A program made the position numbers and the translations under genes. The notes under the pieces were generated by a model. The model saw only the letters and a list, made by a program, of their open reading frames with translations, ran no database searches and was not told where the DNA came from. Below, in pieces: positions 35,053-43,979 of a stretch of DNA of 64,000 nucleotides; within the stretch, counting starts at the first letter, position 1, and every line of letters starts with the position of its first letter. The stretch comes from DASXRU01 sp036506395 (GTDB lineage Bacteria; Acidobacteriota; Blastocatellia; Pyrinomonadales; Pyrinomonadaceae): contig DASXRU010000073.1 of NCBI GenBank assembly GCA_036506395.1, forward strand, positions 4,162-68,161, given 5' to 3'.

Positions 35053-37398
35053 TCAGAACTCGATTACCACGCCGACCGAAGGCAAAATTGGCAAGACGCG
35101 ATCAAGTTGGCCGAAGACTCGGCCATCGAAACCAAAGTCGAAGAAGCCGGCGTAGCGCAGGTTGTTGCGGTTCAGTGCGTTAATCACTTCGCCCGTTAAC
35201 GTTAACTTCCACTTCTTAAACAGGAACGCCTTACTCAGACGTACATCAACGCGGCTGTAATATGGCAGTCGCGCCAGGTTGCGTTCGTTCGCCAGGAAGT
35301 ATCCCGTTCCAACCTGGCGGAAGAAACCGGGAATAGGTTGGCCACTGCCATAGCGCCATTCACCGCTGAGGTTCCATGTCTCGTTGAAGCGATAGCCGCC
35401 GTAGGCATTTATCGTGTGGCGCTGATCCGTATCGCTGACAAAGGTCAGACCGTCGTGAGCGTCCGTTAGTTTAGTGCGCGAGTAAGCGTAAGAGAGCCAG
35501 CCGGTGAGCTTGTTGGCGCTGCGTCTCTGCAGCGTCAACTCGATGCCGCGCGCGTGGCCGCGCAACGCATTGCGAAATGGAAACTCTGAAAAGTCAAGAA
35601 AGCTTCCCGTGAGCCGGGGCTCGGAGAGACTGAAGAACAGATTCTCGTCTTCTCGATCATAGACCTCCGCGACCAGCCGTACTCGATCGCCGAAGAGCCG
35701 TTCGACACTGGCGTTGTAATGAGTGGCGCGCTCTGATCGCAGCGCGGTGTTGCCCAGGCGGCCAAACATCTGCTCGAAGTCCGGGAATTGATAGTAACGT
35801 CCGGCTGCCGCGCGAACTCTCAGGTTTTTGTCCACTGCCCAGCTAAAAGATGCACGCGGTGAAAAGCGCGTTTCGCCCGTCACGCCACTGTGTTCGACGC
35901 GCCCTCCTCCGGTTAAGCTCAAGCCCAAGTGCTCGCTGCTCCATGTGTCCTGTGCGTAGTAGCCTTGCTCTGTTCCGCTGCGATTGAAACTGCCGAAGTC
36001 GCCCAGGCCGGTAAAAAAGAAGAACCGCTGAGTGATGCTGTCCACATTCAATGAACGAACGTAAAGGCCGGCCTCGATGCGATGCGAGCGATGCGTCAGG
36101 TAGTTAACGTCGCTGCGCACACCGTATTGCGTTCGATGGCCATCCTCGAGGATCGCATCGTCGCGGTTCGTGTTCTTGAAATTGGTTCGCAGGGCAAACA
36201 CGCGCGTCTGCCAGAACAGATGCGGATCAGGCGTGTAGGCCCAATGACCATTAACCAGCAGGTTGCGCGAGTTGCCACGAAAGACGTTGTTGATTCCCAG
36301 CAGATCGCGATCGCGATTGCGGTCGTAATTGAATGCTCCATAGATAACGGAGAAACCAATCTGGCTGTGCGACGTCAGATCGTAGAGCGCCTTTCCCTGA
36401 AAATCGGCGAAGCCAAGCACTGGCGGATTATTGGTAAAGTGATTCTCGTTATTAATCCGCCTGATCAAATACCCCACATAGCTTTTCCGGGCGGCAAACA
36501 GGTAAGAACCCTTGCCCTGAGCAAATGGTCCATCAATGACTCCAGAGAGGCCGCTTAGGCTCGCGGCGATACGACCTGCCGGCTTTACGCGGTTCCCGTC
36601 CCTGGTCTCCGCGGCAAGTATGGCGGCGGAGCGATAGCCGTATTTGGCCGGAAACGCCCCGCTCATTAGCGAGACGGAATTAACCGTGTCGGCATTGATT
36701 ACTGAAAGTGAGCCGGTGTCCGGATAACCGCCCTGCACCGTATGAACGAAGTTGTCCGTCAGAACTCCATCGATAAAAAGCCCGACGCGATCGAAACCGG
36801 CGCCGCGAATGGCAAACTCGCTGCGAAAGTCATCGTTGGTGCTCGCGCCCGGCAGGGCCTGGGCTGCCCGCACCGGATCACCCAGCAGCACACTGGAAAG
36901 CGCTTGCAGCTCGCGCTTGTTGAGCATTTGCTCCGAGGCGGCATTAGTTTCCGTAGTCTCATACGGATCCGCGAGTACGTTGACATGCTCGGTCAACATC
37001 GCCGCGTCTGCGTTCAGCGCAATCACAACTTCGGCGTTGTCGCCGTCTTTCAGAGTGATGGTCTTCTTTACCAGCCCGGAATTCACTGTCGTGATGTAAA
37101 GCTCGACCTGGCCCACAGGAAGCTTCTCCAATGTGAAGGCGCCGTTCTCATCCGTGGTTGCGCTCTGATCAGTGCCACTGGCAATGACCTTCACCTTCGC
37201 AACTGGCTCGCCAGTGCGCGCGTCAACTACCCGGCCGTGCAAAGTCATGAGACGTTCTTGCGGTGATGGCGGATTTTGAAGGCTAATAACCGGTAATTTG
37301 CAGAGCGCGGCCGGCAAATTGAAGCGCGTCTTCGCCTGTAATGTTGGGATAGTGAGTGAACCTAGAGTGAGGAAGGGAATCACAAATAATTTCTTCAT
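35053..37398 (-). CDS. TonB-dependent outer-membrane receptor
   Basis: About 781 aa from ATG 37398, with a signal peptide ending LQAK. A carboxypeptidase-regulatory domain (about 52-130, LHGRVVDARTGEPVAKVKV) is followed by a plug (RAAQALPGASTNDDFRSEFAIRGAGFD in parts, FIDGVLTD) and a 22-strand barrel ending GVVIEF with terminal Phe. Substrate unknown. Its TonB partner could be the fused TonB domain at 32246-34495, encoded next door on the same strand; this is inference. Confidence 0.9.
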   Translation of the reverse strand: MKKLFVIPFLTLGSLTIPTLQAKTRFNLPAALCKLPVISLQNPPSPQERLMTLHGRVVDARTGEPVAKVKVIASGTDQSATTDENGAFTLEKLPVGQVELYITTVNSGLVKKTITLKDGDNAEVVIALNADAAMLTEHVNVLADPYETTETNAASEQMLNKRELQALSSVLLGDPVRAAQALPGASTNDDFRSEFAIRGAGFDRVGLFIDGVLTDNFVHTVQGGYPDTGSLSVINADTVNSVSLMSGAFPAKYGYRSAAILAAETRDGNRVKPAGRIAASLSGLSGVIDGPFAQGKGSYLFAARKSYVGYLIRRINNENHFTNNPPVLGFADFQGKALYDLTSHSQIGFSVIYGAFNYDRNRDRDLLGINNVFRGNSRNLLVNGHWAYTPDPHLFWQTRVFALRTNFKNTNRDDAILEDGHRTQYGVRSDVNYLTHRSHRIEAGLYVRSLNVDSITQRFFFFTGLGDFGSFNRSGTEQGYYAQDTWSSEHLGLSLTGGGRVEHSGVTGETRFSPRASFSWAVDKNLRVRAAAGRYYQFPDFEQMFGRLGNTALRSERATHYNASVERLFGDRVRLVAEVYDREDENLFFSLSEPRLTGSFLDFSEFPFRNALRGHARGIELTLQRRSANKLTGWLSYAYSRTKLTDAHDGLTFVSDTDQRHTINAYGGYRFNETWNLSGEWRYGSGQPIPGFFRQVGTGYFLANERNLARLPYYSRVDVRLSKAFLFKKWKLTLTGEVINALNRNNLRYAGFFDFGFDGRVFGQLDRVLPILPSVGVVIEF

Positions 37399-37600
37399 GC
37401 CTGCATTGTGCGCTTGATGTTCATCGATAGCGAGGCGGGGGCAGACCAATCAATGTGTCTGTTCCTTGATCCGCGCTTATCCGCGTTAATCTGCGGCCGT
37501 TACTCGACACGCTCGCGTAAACCGTGATACAACGCGCCCCTACGAGCAAGTCCTAAGGCGCTGAGAACCATTACTTTAATCAACCAGAGGAGACCTGGTC

Positions 37601-38473
37601 ATGATCCTTGTAGTAGGCGCAACAGGATTATTGGGCAGTGAGATTTGTCGCTTACTCGCTGCCGCGGGCAAACCTATTCGGGCGCTGGTCCGACCCACTT
37701 CAGACAAAGGCAAAGTCGCACGGCTCCAAAGTCTGGGCGCGGAAATTTCGCAAGGTGATCTGAAAAATCGCCACTCTCTGGAAGCAGCTTGTAAAGGAGT
37801 CAAAGCGGTTATCTCAACAGCATCTGCAACCCTTTCGCGGCAGGAAGGAGACTCGATCCAGACGGTAGATCTCGAGGGTCAGTTGAGCCTAATCGATGCG
37901 GCGAAAACCGCTGGCGCCAGTCAATTCATACTGATCTCGTTCTCGCCCAGCGCGATCGACTTTCCGCTGCAATCCGCCAAGCGTGCGGTGGAAGAGCATC
38001 TGAAGCAGAGCGGACTCAACTATACGATCCTGCAACCGACCTGCTTCATGGAAGTGTGGCTGAGTCCGGCCCTGGGTTTTGACGCTGCTAATGCCAAAGC
38101 ACAGATCTACGGCGCGGGGCAGAACAAAATTAGTTGGATCTCACTTAGAGATGTGGCGAAGTTTGCGGTGCAGTCACTGGACAAACCCGCGGCTCGTGAT
38201 TCCGTGATCGAGTTGGGCGGTCCCGAAAGCTTGAGTCCTTTGGAAGTGGTGAAGATCTTCGAGCAGGTGCAGGGACACGCATTCGAAATCCAACACGTTC
38301 CCGATGAAGCGCTGTTGGAACAAAAGAAGACCGCCACCGATCCTCTAGCGGAGTCGTTTGCCGGTCTGATGCTTTACTACTCTGCGGGGAGCGTTATTGA
38401 TATGCGCGAGACGCTACAAAAATTCCCCGTGCAACTCACTTCGGTCAAAGACTACGCTCAAGCGAGTCTGTAG
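37601..38473 (+). CDS. NmrA-like NAD(P)-binding protein
   Basis: 290 aa. The N-terminal Rossmann motif is GATGLLG (residues 6-12), with LVRP after beta-2, a phosphate-binding context typical of atypical short-chain dehydrogenases. TILQPTCFMEVW near 145 and AGQNKISWISLRDVA near 168 match NmrA/quinone-reductase-2-like proteins that sense or use NAD(P)H. The catalytic Tyr-x-x-x-Lys is not in its standard place, so a sensor role is possible. AGGAG precedes ATG 37601. Its stop lies at the edge of a composite repeat. Confidence 0.85.
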   Translation: MILVVGATGLLGSEICRLLAAAGKPIRALVRPTSDKGKVARLQSLGAEISQGDLKNRHSLEAACKGVKAVISTASATLSRQEGDSIQTVDLEGQLSLIDAAKTAGASQFILISFSPSAIDFPLQSAKRAVEEHLKQSGLNYTILQPTCFMEVWLSPALGFDAANAKAQIYGAGQNKISWISLRDVAKFAVQSLDKPAARDSVIELGGPESLSPLEVVKIFEQVQGHAFEIQHVPDEALLEQKKTATDPLAESFAGLMLYYSAGSVIDMRETLQKFPVQLTSVKDYAQASL

Positions 38474-38781
38474 GAAGCTCTGATCAAGTCATCCGGACGT
38501 GCCTCTTCAAAGCCCGCGTAGCGGGTAGAAGCATAAAACCTGGGGTGGAGCGAAGCGGAACCCCAGGATCACGAGAGGGAAGAACACCGAGCGCGCGAAG
38601 CGTGCGACAGCCCAAAAGCTGCAATTTGCTCGTGATGAAATCGCTGTCGCCCACTTCGTGGGCTTTCTGCTCCATACCGCAACGCGCCCTGGGGTTTCGC
38701 TTCGCTCCACCCCAGGCTTTATGCTGTCGCCGCGCTTCGCGGGCTCAAGAGAATCTTTCATGAACTTGATCAGAGCTTCCT
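38472..38781. mobile_element. 310-bp composite inverted-repeat element (MITE/REPIN-like)
   Basis: AGGAAGCTCTGATCAAGT (38472-38489) is perfectly repeated in reverse at 38764-38781. The similarity continues inward imperfectly for about 100 bases, including AGCATAAA-CCTGGGGTGGAGC in both arms. Inside are further palindromes (GCCCACTTCGTGGGC and others). It contains no transposase and starts two bases into the NmrA stop codon. The shape fits a non-autonomous palindromic element. Confidence 0.7.
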
Positions 38782-38800
38782 GTAGTCTGCCAGGACAGCT

Positions 38801-38870
38801 GTTCTTCAGGGTGGTGATCCCAGCAGTTTTTCTGATCCGTGTTTATCTGCGCTGATCTGTGGCTGATTTA
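38801..38870 (+). repeat. Direct repeat flanking the DAC-like gene, left copy
   Basis: About 70 bases, including GTTCTTCAGGGTGGTGATCC and TTTATCTG-GCTGATCTGTGG, are repeated at 40227-40293 with a few differences. Related TTATCCGCGTT-ATCCGCGG motifs occur at 37465-37500 and 38908-38945. Confidence 0.75.
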
Positions 38871-38969
38871 CCCGCTCGCTATCGCGAGCGGTTCTGTATG
38901 TTTTGTCTGATCCGCTCTTATCCGCGTTCATCCGCGGCCAATTTACTCGAAATCGCGTTAAAATCCAGT

Positions 38970-40112
38970 ATGACCCGCGAACCAACCTACCAGGCAGCTC
39001 GCACTGTTGCCGCGACTGTCGAAGCACATTTTGCCCGACACCACGCTGAAGCACGCCGGCGAGGCGAGCGCGAGCTGGCCCATGCGCCCGATGCCGCCAC
39101 CATTGAAACGATCATCGACGCAGCTTTCTGGGCCAGCTTCCGGCCAGAGGAGGGCCGCTTTCCGAAAATCTCGCTTTCCTTTCTTCCACCCGAAGAGGCG
39201 GGCCAACCGTTGATGCTCGAGCATCGCTTGCCACTTACGCCGGCCACTCTGACAAAACTCGCTCCGGCAGTTGAGCGTCCGGGAATTCATCTCGGTGTCT
39301 GGCGAGAGGGGGACGAAGTCCAAATTTGGGGCGCCACGCGAACGGTGCCCAGCCTGGGATTTGTGCTGGAGGACGTCGAGCCTGGATTGCTGGTAATCAA
39401 ACATCGCCGCATCGATGGCTTTGGGAAGTTTGCCAACGTCGCTGTCCTGAAGGGCGAGCAGGTGAAGATCGTGGATGAACAGGGCGCGAGTTTGCCGGAC
39501 TGCCCCGATCTGCTCAAGTCGCTAAGCCAATTCACCGCTCCGGCGACCTGGGACGATTCGGTAAATGTGCTGGTGCAACTAGCGGCCTCAATGCGCGCGC
39601 ACGGCCACGGTGGCACGCTGCTAATCGTACCCGCGGGAGTCGAAAAGTGGCGCGAGTCAATCGTGCACCCGGTCACTTACTCAGTGGCGCCTCCCTTTTC
39701 GAAGCTCGCGGATTTGCTCAGAAAAGGTCCGAGCGCCGTGACTGAGGCCGAGTGGCAAGTGTCGGTGCGCAGCGCCTCTGAAGCGATTGCCGGTTTGACC
39801 GCAGTGGATGGCGCGACGGTAATTACGAATCAATACGAGGTGCTGGCATTTGGCGCGAAGATCAGGCGCGCGACCGGCAACGAACCCGCTGAGCAGATGA
39901 TGCTGACTGAAGCCATCGTCGGCAATCAAGCGGAGGTAGTTCTTCCGGTGCAGCACGGCGGCACCCGGCACTTGTCCGCGGCCCAGTTCATATATGACCA
40001 GCGTGATGCTCTGGCGCTGGTCGCTTCGCAGGACGGACGCTTCACAGTGTTTGCGTGGTCGCCCTGCGAACAGATGGTCCATGCCCATCGTGTAGATGTG
40101 TTGTTGCTGTAG
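38970..40112 (+). CDS. DisA/DAC-like (DACNV-type) putative nucleotide cyclase or sensor
   Basis: 380 aa, soluble. Residues about 1-190 are a family-specific N-terminal region. Residues about 195-370 resemble the diadenylate cyclase fold: GGTLLIVPAG near 215, Asp280-GA (VDGATVIT), AFGAKI near 294, and GTRHLSAA with Thr332-Arg333-His334. In active DAC enzymes the motifs are DGA and RHR; here the last Arg is Leu. It may synthesise a cyclic dinucleotide or be a degenerate sensor. The DACNV name and conflict-system link follow published classification, remembered rather than checked. The gene stands alone, flanked by direct repeats. Confidence 0.65.
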   Translation: MTREPTYQAARTVAATVEAHFARHHAEARRRGERELAHAPDAATIETIIDAAFWASFRPEEGRFPKISLSFLPPEEAGQPLMLEHRLPLTPATLTKLAPAVERPGIHLGVWREGDEVQIWGATRTVPSLGFVLEDVEPGLLVIKHRRIDGFGKFANVAVLKGEQVKIVDEQGASLPDCPDLLKSLSQFTAPATWDDSVNVLVQLAASMRAHGHGGTLLIVPAGVEKWRESIVHPVTYSVAPPFSKLADLLRKGPSAVTEAEWQVSVRSASEAIAGLTAVDGATVITNQYEVLAFGAKIRRATGNEPAEQMMLTEAIVGNQAEVVLPVQHGGTRHLSAAQFIYDQRDALALVASQDGRFTVFAWSPCEQMVHAHRVDVLLL

Positions 40113-40226
40113 CGTACGAGGCAGTAGCCCGACCGTTAGGGAGGGCTCCGAGAGCGGAGAAAGAATTAGCCGCAGATTAACGCGGATACACGCAGATAAG
40201 ATCACTACCCAGTTAAGACTGGCAGT

Positions 40227-40293
40227 GTTCTCCAGGGTGGTGATCCCAGATTTTCTAATCTGTGTTTATCTGTGCTGATCTGTGGCTGATTTA
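40227..40293 (+). repeat. Direct repeat flanking the DAC-like gene, right copy
   Basis: This copy matches 38801-38870 in GTTCTxCAGGGTGGTGATCC and in the TTTATCTGTGCTGATCTGTGG segment. The two copies bracket the DAC-like gene in the same orientation. Confidence 0.75.
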
Positions 40294-40366
40294 ATCTTGG
40301 TTCCGTATTCGCAAGTAAGACTATCCACAGATTACCCAGATTACACAGATAAAGGCAGAAGGCAGT

Positions 40367-40406
40367 AGCAAAGAGCAAAGAGCAAAGAGCAAAGAGCAAA
40401 GAGCAG
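40367..40406 (+). repeat. Tandem heptamer repeat
   Basis: AGCAAAG is repeated five times in register (40367-40401) and followed by AGCAG. Similar short AGCAGTAAGCAGTGAGCAG-type runs lie at 41311-41347 and 45594-45640. Confidence 0.85.
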
Positions 40407-40457
40407 TGAGTAGAGTCTCGGATTGCGAACTTAATTTGAAATATTCAAACTGACCAA

Positions 40458-41294
40458 GTGCCCACTGTGAATCGACATTCGACGGAGGCAAGATTCCGCG
40501 CTGCAGACCTCTTCGCCAAAACAAACCGGGGGCTGCTACTGGATATTTCGATCTTCCTCTTGAACGTTTTCCTGATGCGTTTGCTGACCGGGCTCTTTAT
40601 AGACCTTTTCCGTCAGGTTTCAGCCGAAAAACCTTTAGCCAAGCTGGCGCTCGGGCTTTCATGCTTAGCGATGTGGATTTTGCCTGCCGCGGGCGCTGTT
40701 TTGAAACGCTGGCATTTTCACCAGAGACTCAAAGCTCAGGGAAAAACGGTTGAGTCCGAAGAGACAAAACTGGCAGGATGCCTGTTCAATCCCCTCTTTT
40801 ATTTCTGTTTGAACCTGGTGATTATGTCGGCAATTCTCACCGGCCTGCGCGATTTTCTTTTCGGAAAAGCTTTACTCAACAACGGCCCACTATTTATTTC
40901 GCTTACAATCGCGGGGCTGGTCTTCACGATCATTCAGACCTTCCTCATCTATCGCTATTTTTCGCCACCGAAGAACCCGCCCCAATCGAAGTTCCTGCGC
41001 AGCCCGCAAAGCGAAGCGCTCGGCGACATCTGTCTTTTTCTGAACATGATTCTGTTTCAGGTGGTCTGGAACCTGCTGACGTTTGCCCCGCTGGGCCGGC
41101 CCTCTAGCTTGTTGGAATTTTCCGGCAGACTTTTCTTTCTGAGTTTTGTCGCCTTGCTGATTTACTTTCCACCGCGAATGTTCTATCTAGCTGAAGATAT
41201 CAACCGTAAGCGCACATGGCTGACGATGCTGCTGGCCAATTCGCCAGTGATCTTGCGCGTTCTTTTCGGGACGGGTTCAAGTTTTCAAATGTGA
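40458..41294 (+). CDS. Multi-pass membrane protein, unknown function
   Basis: 278 aa with about six hydrophobic helices (near 30-50, 68-85, 115-135, 148-165, 195-215 and 230-245). There are no recognised motifs. Loops are basic. GTG 40458 is the longest start and GTG 40467 is an alternative; no strong ribosome site is seen. It lies between two repeat-rich stretches and has no obvious operon partner. Confidence 0.6.
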   Translation: MPTVNRHSTEARFRAADLFAKTNRGLLLDISIFLLNVFLMRLLTGLFIDLFRQVSAEKPLAKLALGLSCLAMWILPAAGAVLKRWHFHQRLKAQGKTVESEETKLAGCLFNPLFYFCLNLVIMSAILTGLRDFLFGKALLNNGPLFISLTIAGLVFTIIQTFLIYRYFSPPKNPPQSKFLRSPQSEALGDICLFLNMILFQVVWNLLTFAPLGRPSSLLEFSGRLFFLSFVALLIYFPPRMFYLAEDINRKRTWLTMLLANSPVILRVLFGTGSSFQM

Positions 41295-41310
41295 TGCCAG
41301 GCGGAAGTTA

Positions 41311-41347
41311 GCAGTAGGCAGTAAACAGTAAACAGTGAGCAGTAAAA
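41311..41347 (+). repeat. AGCAGTA-type short tandem repeat
   Basis: A run of related units (AGCAGTAGGCAGTAAACAGT and onward) after the membrane-protein gene. Comparable runs are at 45594-45640 and, weaker, 47118-47170. Confidence 0.65.
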
Positions 41348-41536
41348 CTGAGATAGGGAAATCCCGGATCCCGCGTTACAATGCGCGCGCATACAGTTGG
41401 CGACGATTCGTCAAACGCTCTAGTGTCGCCTGTTTTCCCGATCCTTCTAACCTTGCTATCCGTTGATACGCACTGTCTCCGTTAAGAGACCTTCTGGCCC
41501 AGCCCGCGTGCACGTTCGCGAACCTTTGAGATCATT

Positions 41537-42742
41537 ATGAAAACAGAAACATTTTTCCTGTTGCTTGCAACTTTGCTGATGTCGATCGTGGCGGCACGGC
41601 CCGCAGACGCCCAGACGCCGGCAACTCCGGCACAGACGACATCAGCCGACTCCAGCCCGGCCGCGGAGGCAAAGCGGCACGCAGATGAAGGACTGAAGTT
41701 TTATCAACAACGCCTTTACGCGCAGGCCGAGTCTGCGTTAAGGGAGGCCATCAGGCTCGACCCAAACAACGCCGAGTATCATCTCGACCTCGGCGTAGTC
41801 CTCCAGGACCTGCAGCGCTCTGAGGAGGCGGAAGTGGAAAAGAAAACCGCAGTCCGGCTGGCGCCGAAGGACGCCTTCTATCACCAGCAGCTCGGCGTCA
41901 CACTTCACGAAGAGAAGAAATACGTCGAGGCTGAGGCTGAAAAGCGCGAGGCCGTCAAGCTTGAGCCGACCAGCGCTCGCTATCACAACAGCCTCGGGGC
42001 TACTCTCCATCAACAAAAGAAATATGCCGAGGCAGAGGCCGAGCGCCGCCAGGCCGTCAAGCTGGAACCCACCAACTCCTACTTCCAATACCAACTCGCC
42101 GTCAGCCTCAACGCCCAGGGCAAGTTAGAAGAGGACGAAGCCGTAAGCAAAGAGGCAGTCCGACTTGATCCCACCAACGCTGAGTATAGAAACAGCCTGG
42201 GCATCACCCTGCAGGCGCTGAAAAAGTACGCGGAGTCAGAGACGCATAAGCGCGAGGCGGTCAGGTTACAGCCGGACAGCGCTGAGTATCACAACAGCCT
42301 TGGCTCTTTGCTCCACGTGGAGGAGAAGTATGCTGAGGCCGAGACCGAGCGCCGACAGGCCGTCAAGCTCGCGCCCGACAACGCCTTCTATCATTACCAA
42401 CTTGGCGTCACGCTCCACCAAGAACAGAAGTATGCTGAGGCCGAAGTCGAGAAGCGACAGGCTACCCGTCTCGATCCGAATAACGCGGAGTATCACGACC
42501 AACTCGGGATTACGCTCTCAGTGCAAAAGAGGTACACGGAGGCGGTGGCTGAGAAACGAGAGGCGGTCAGGTTAGCTCCGAACAAAGCCGAATACCATTA
42601 CGGCCTTGGCAACACGCTTACCTGGCTGGATAGTTGGGCCGAGGCCGAAGCTGAGTATAGGAGAGCGGTGGCTCTTGACCCGACGAACGCCCAGTACCAA
42701 CAGCAACTGCAAAAAGTCATTGACTCCCAGCGGAAACCTTAA
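41537..42742 (+). CDS. Exported protein with about ten near-identical TPR repeats
   Basis: 401 aa with a signal peptide ending ADAQ (about residue 27). From residue 45 to 395 there are about ten 34-residue TPR units, each with a pattern like AEAExxxREAVRLxPxxAxYHxxLG. DNA is repetitive too, so copy number can change by recombination. TPRs bind protein partners; here probably in the periplasm. No other domain is visible. Confidence 0.85.
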   Translation: MKTETFFLLLATLLMSIVAARPADAQTPATPAQTTSADSSPAAEAKRHADEGLKFYQQRLYAQAESALREAIRLDPNNAEYHLDLGVVLQDLQRSEEAEVEKKTAVRLAPKDAFYHQQLGVTLHEEKKYVEAEAEKREAVKLEPTSARYHNSLGATLHQQKKYAEAEAERRQAVKLEPTNSYFQYQLAVSLNAQGKLEEDEAVSKEAVRLDPTNAEYRNSLGITLQALKKYAESETHKREAVRLQPDSAEYHNSLGSLLHVEEKYAEAETERRQAVKLAPDNAFYHYQLGVTLHQEQKYAEAEVEKRQATRLDPNNAEYHDQLGITLSVQKRYTEAVAEKREAVRLAPNKAEYHYGLGNTLTWLDSWAEAEAEYRRAVALDPTNAQYQQQLQKVIDSQRKP

Positions 42743-43244
42743 AGTATCCACAGATTACACAGATTTCAAACCTCAAATCTCAGAACCCAAAAAGAAACGG
42801 GATACAAGCGTTTGCTCACGCGTTTGACTCGTGAGTACTGCGCTTCTCACCTACTCCCTCCCTCTGGGAGGGCTGGGGAGGGCCTGGCGTGTCGGCTCGG
42901 TCACAAGAAATACGCGCGGCCTCGATGGCCGCGCGTCGTTTCGATGAGGTCACTCTCACCTTGGGAGTAGAATTATCGCGCCGATATCATTTTAGGTCAG
43001 AGGATTGGGTGTACTGAGTTCAAGCATTCAAAAACGGCGCGCGGCCATCGAGGCCGCGCGTTAATGAAATGTTTGATTGATTCGCCGCAGGGCCTCCCCT
43101 TTACACCCTCCCAGAGGGAGGGGAATAGAAAGAAAGAAATTGAAATAGGCACTACTAATCTGAGTAATCTGCGGAAAAGCTTTTCTCTCAACGTTTTCCT
43201 GCGACGGGAAGTATATGTAAGTGGGAAGTAGAGAACTTTCAAAT
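42743..43244. other. Intergenic region with composite inverted repeat
   Basis: No gene. It begins with a CACAGATTACACAGATT-type repeat at 42751-42767 and holds the composite palindromic element listed next. Confidence 0.6.
42851..43125. repeat. Composite inverted-repeat element
   Basis: An outer pair (CCCTCCCTCTGGGAGGG near 42857 and CCCTCCCAGAGGGAGGGG near 43107) encloses an inner pair of perfect palindromes, CGCGCGGCCTCGATGGCCGCGCG at about 42913-42935 and CGCGCGGCCATCGAGGCCGCGCG at 43038-43060 (key halves CGCGCGGCC/GGCCGCGCG). The nested layout resembles the 310-bp element at 38472. No coding capacity. Confidence 0.65.
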
Positions 43245-43883
43245 ATGCCGAGCGGGGCTCGCAATATGGCTCTGGCCGTAGAAATACAGTTGCCGGTAAA
43301 CGCCCTGACTCCCAATCAGACATCACTTACTCGTCTCATTGAACGCGCCGCCGCCGGCGATACCGCAGCCTTCGAGCAGATTATGATTCATTCCCAGCAG
43401 AGAGTTATGGCAATGACGTGGCGGATGTTGGGCAACGAGGCCGACGCCCGCGATGCTTCGCAGGAAGTCTTTCTGAGAGTTTACAAGTACCTGAGACGTT
43501 TCAAGCAGGACCAGGACTTCTTTGGCTGGCTGTATGGGATCACGGTTAACGTATGCCGCGACATCGCGAAGAAGCGTCAGCATCACAGCGACCGGATCAC
43601 TTCGTTTGATACTGGTAGCGGCGAAGGAGCTTATGCAGTGCCTGCTGAGCAAGCGGATGCCGAAGAGGCTTTCATGCACACACAACAGCGCGAGCTGATC
43701 GCCAGAGCAATGGCCACGCTGCCGGACAAAGAGCGCGCGTCCATAGTGCTTCGCGACATTGAAGGACTCCCGACGGATGAAGTGGCGCGTATTTTAAAGT
43801 CCAGCTCGACAACGGTGCGTTCACAGATCAGCTCTGCCCGAAGGAAGATCAAGATTTATTGCGAGCAGTATTTGAGAAAGTAG
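43245..43883 (+). CDS. ECF-type RNA polymerase sigma factor
   Basis: About 212 aa. Region 2 (about 30-95) has ASQEVFLRVYKYLRRF and a -10-reading helix with DFFGWLYGITVNVCRD. Region 4 (about 150-205) is a HTH (LPTDEVARILKSSSTTVRSQISSARRKI). It directs polymerase to stress or envelope genes. The downstream gene is a zinc-finger anti-sigma candidate, and a secretin-like gene follows by overlap. Starts at ATG 43245 or 43266 are both possible; neither has a strong ribosome site. Confidence 0.9.
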   Translation: MPSGARNMALAVEIQLPVNALTPNQTSLTRLIERAAAGDTAAFEQIMIHSQQRVMAMTWRMLGNEADARDASQEVFLRVYKYLRRFKQDQDFFGWLYGITVNVCRDIAKKRQHHSDRITSFDTGSGEGAYAVPAEQADAEEAFMHTQQRELIARAMATLPDKERASIVLRDIEGLPTDEVARILKSSSTTVRSQISSARRKIKIYCEQYLRK

Positions 43884-43962
43884 GACAGACATTCCTGTCT
43901 GTCGGCAGGCTGGTTTATTAGAAGAGACAGACAGTTAGAAGAGACAGACAGGAATGTCTGTC
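43884..43962. repeat. Palindromic repeat pair between sigma and anti-sigma genes
   Basis: GACAGACATTCCTGTCTGTC (43884-43903) and its exact reverse complement (43943-43962) flank two shorter AGAGACAGACAG copies. Same family as 28784-28870. It sits inside a likely operon and could form a long hairpin in the mRNA that tunes the ratio of sigma to anti-sigma. Confidence 0.85.
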
Positions 43963-43979
43963 ATACAAAGGATCGGGAA

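Larger units (their letters stand above)
40113..40457. other. Repeat-filled intergenic region
   Basis: No gene. It contains the 29-bp REP-like copy (40120-40148), an inverted ATCTGCGG-type repeat (about 40168-40200), the right direct repeat (40227-40293), a CACAGATTAC-type repeat (about 40325-40350) and a tandem heptamer. Confidence 0.7.

Noticed and set aside
38472..38781. Insertion sequence with transposase
   Set aside because: No frame in the 310 bp encodes a transposase; only a non-autonomous palindromic element is supported.
41537..42742. Shorter antisense frames of 78-118 codons with Leu/Val-rich repeats
   Set aside because: They mirror the TPR repeats and have no independent start signals.
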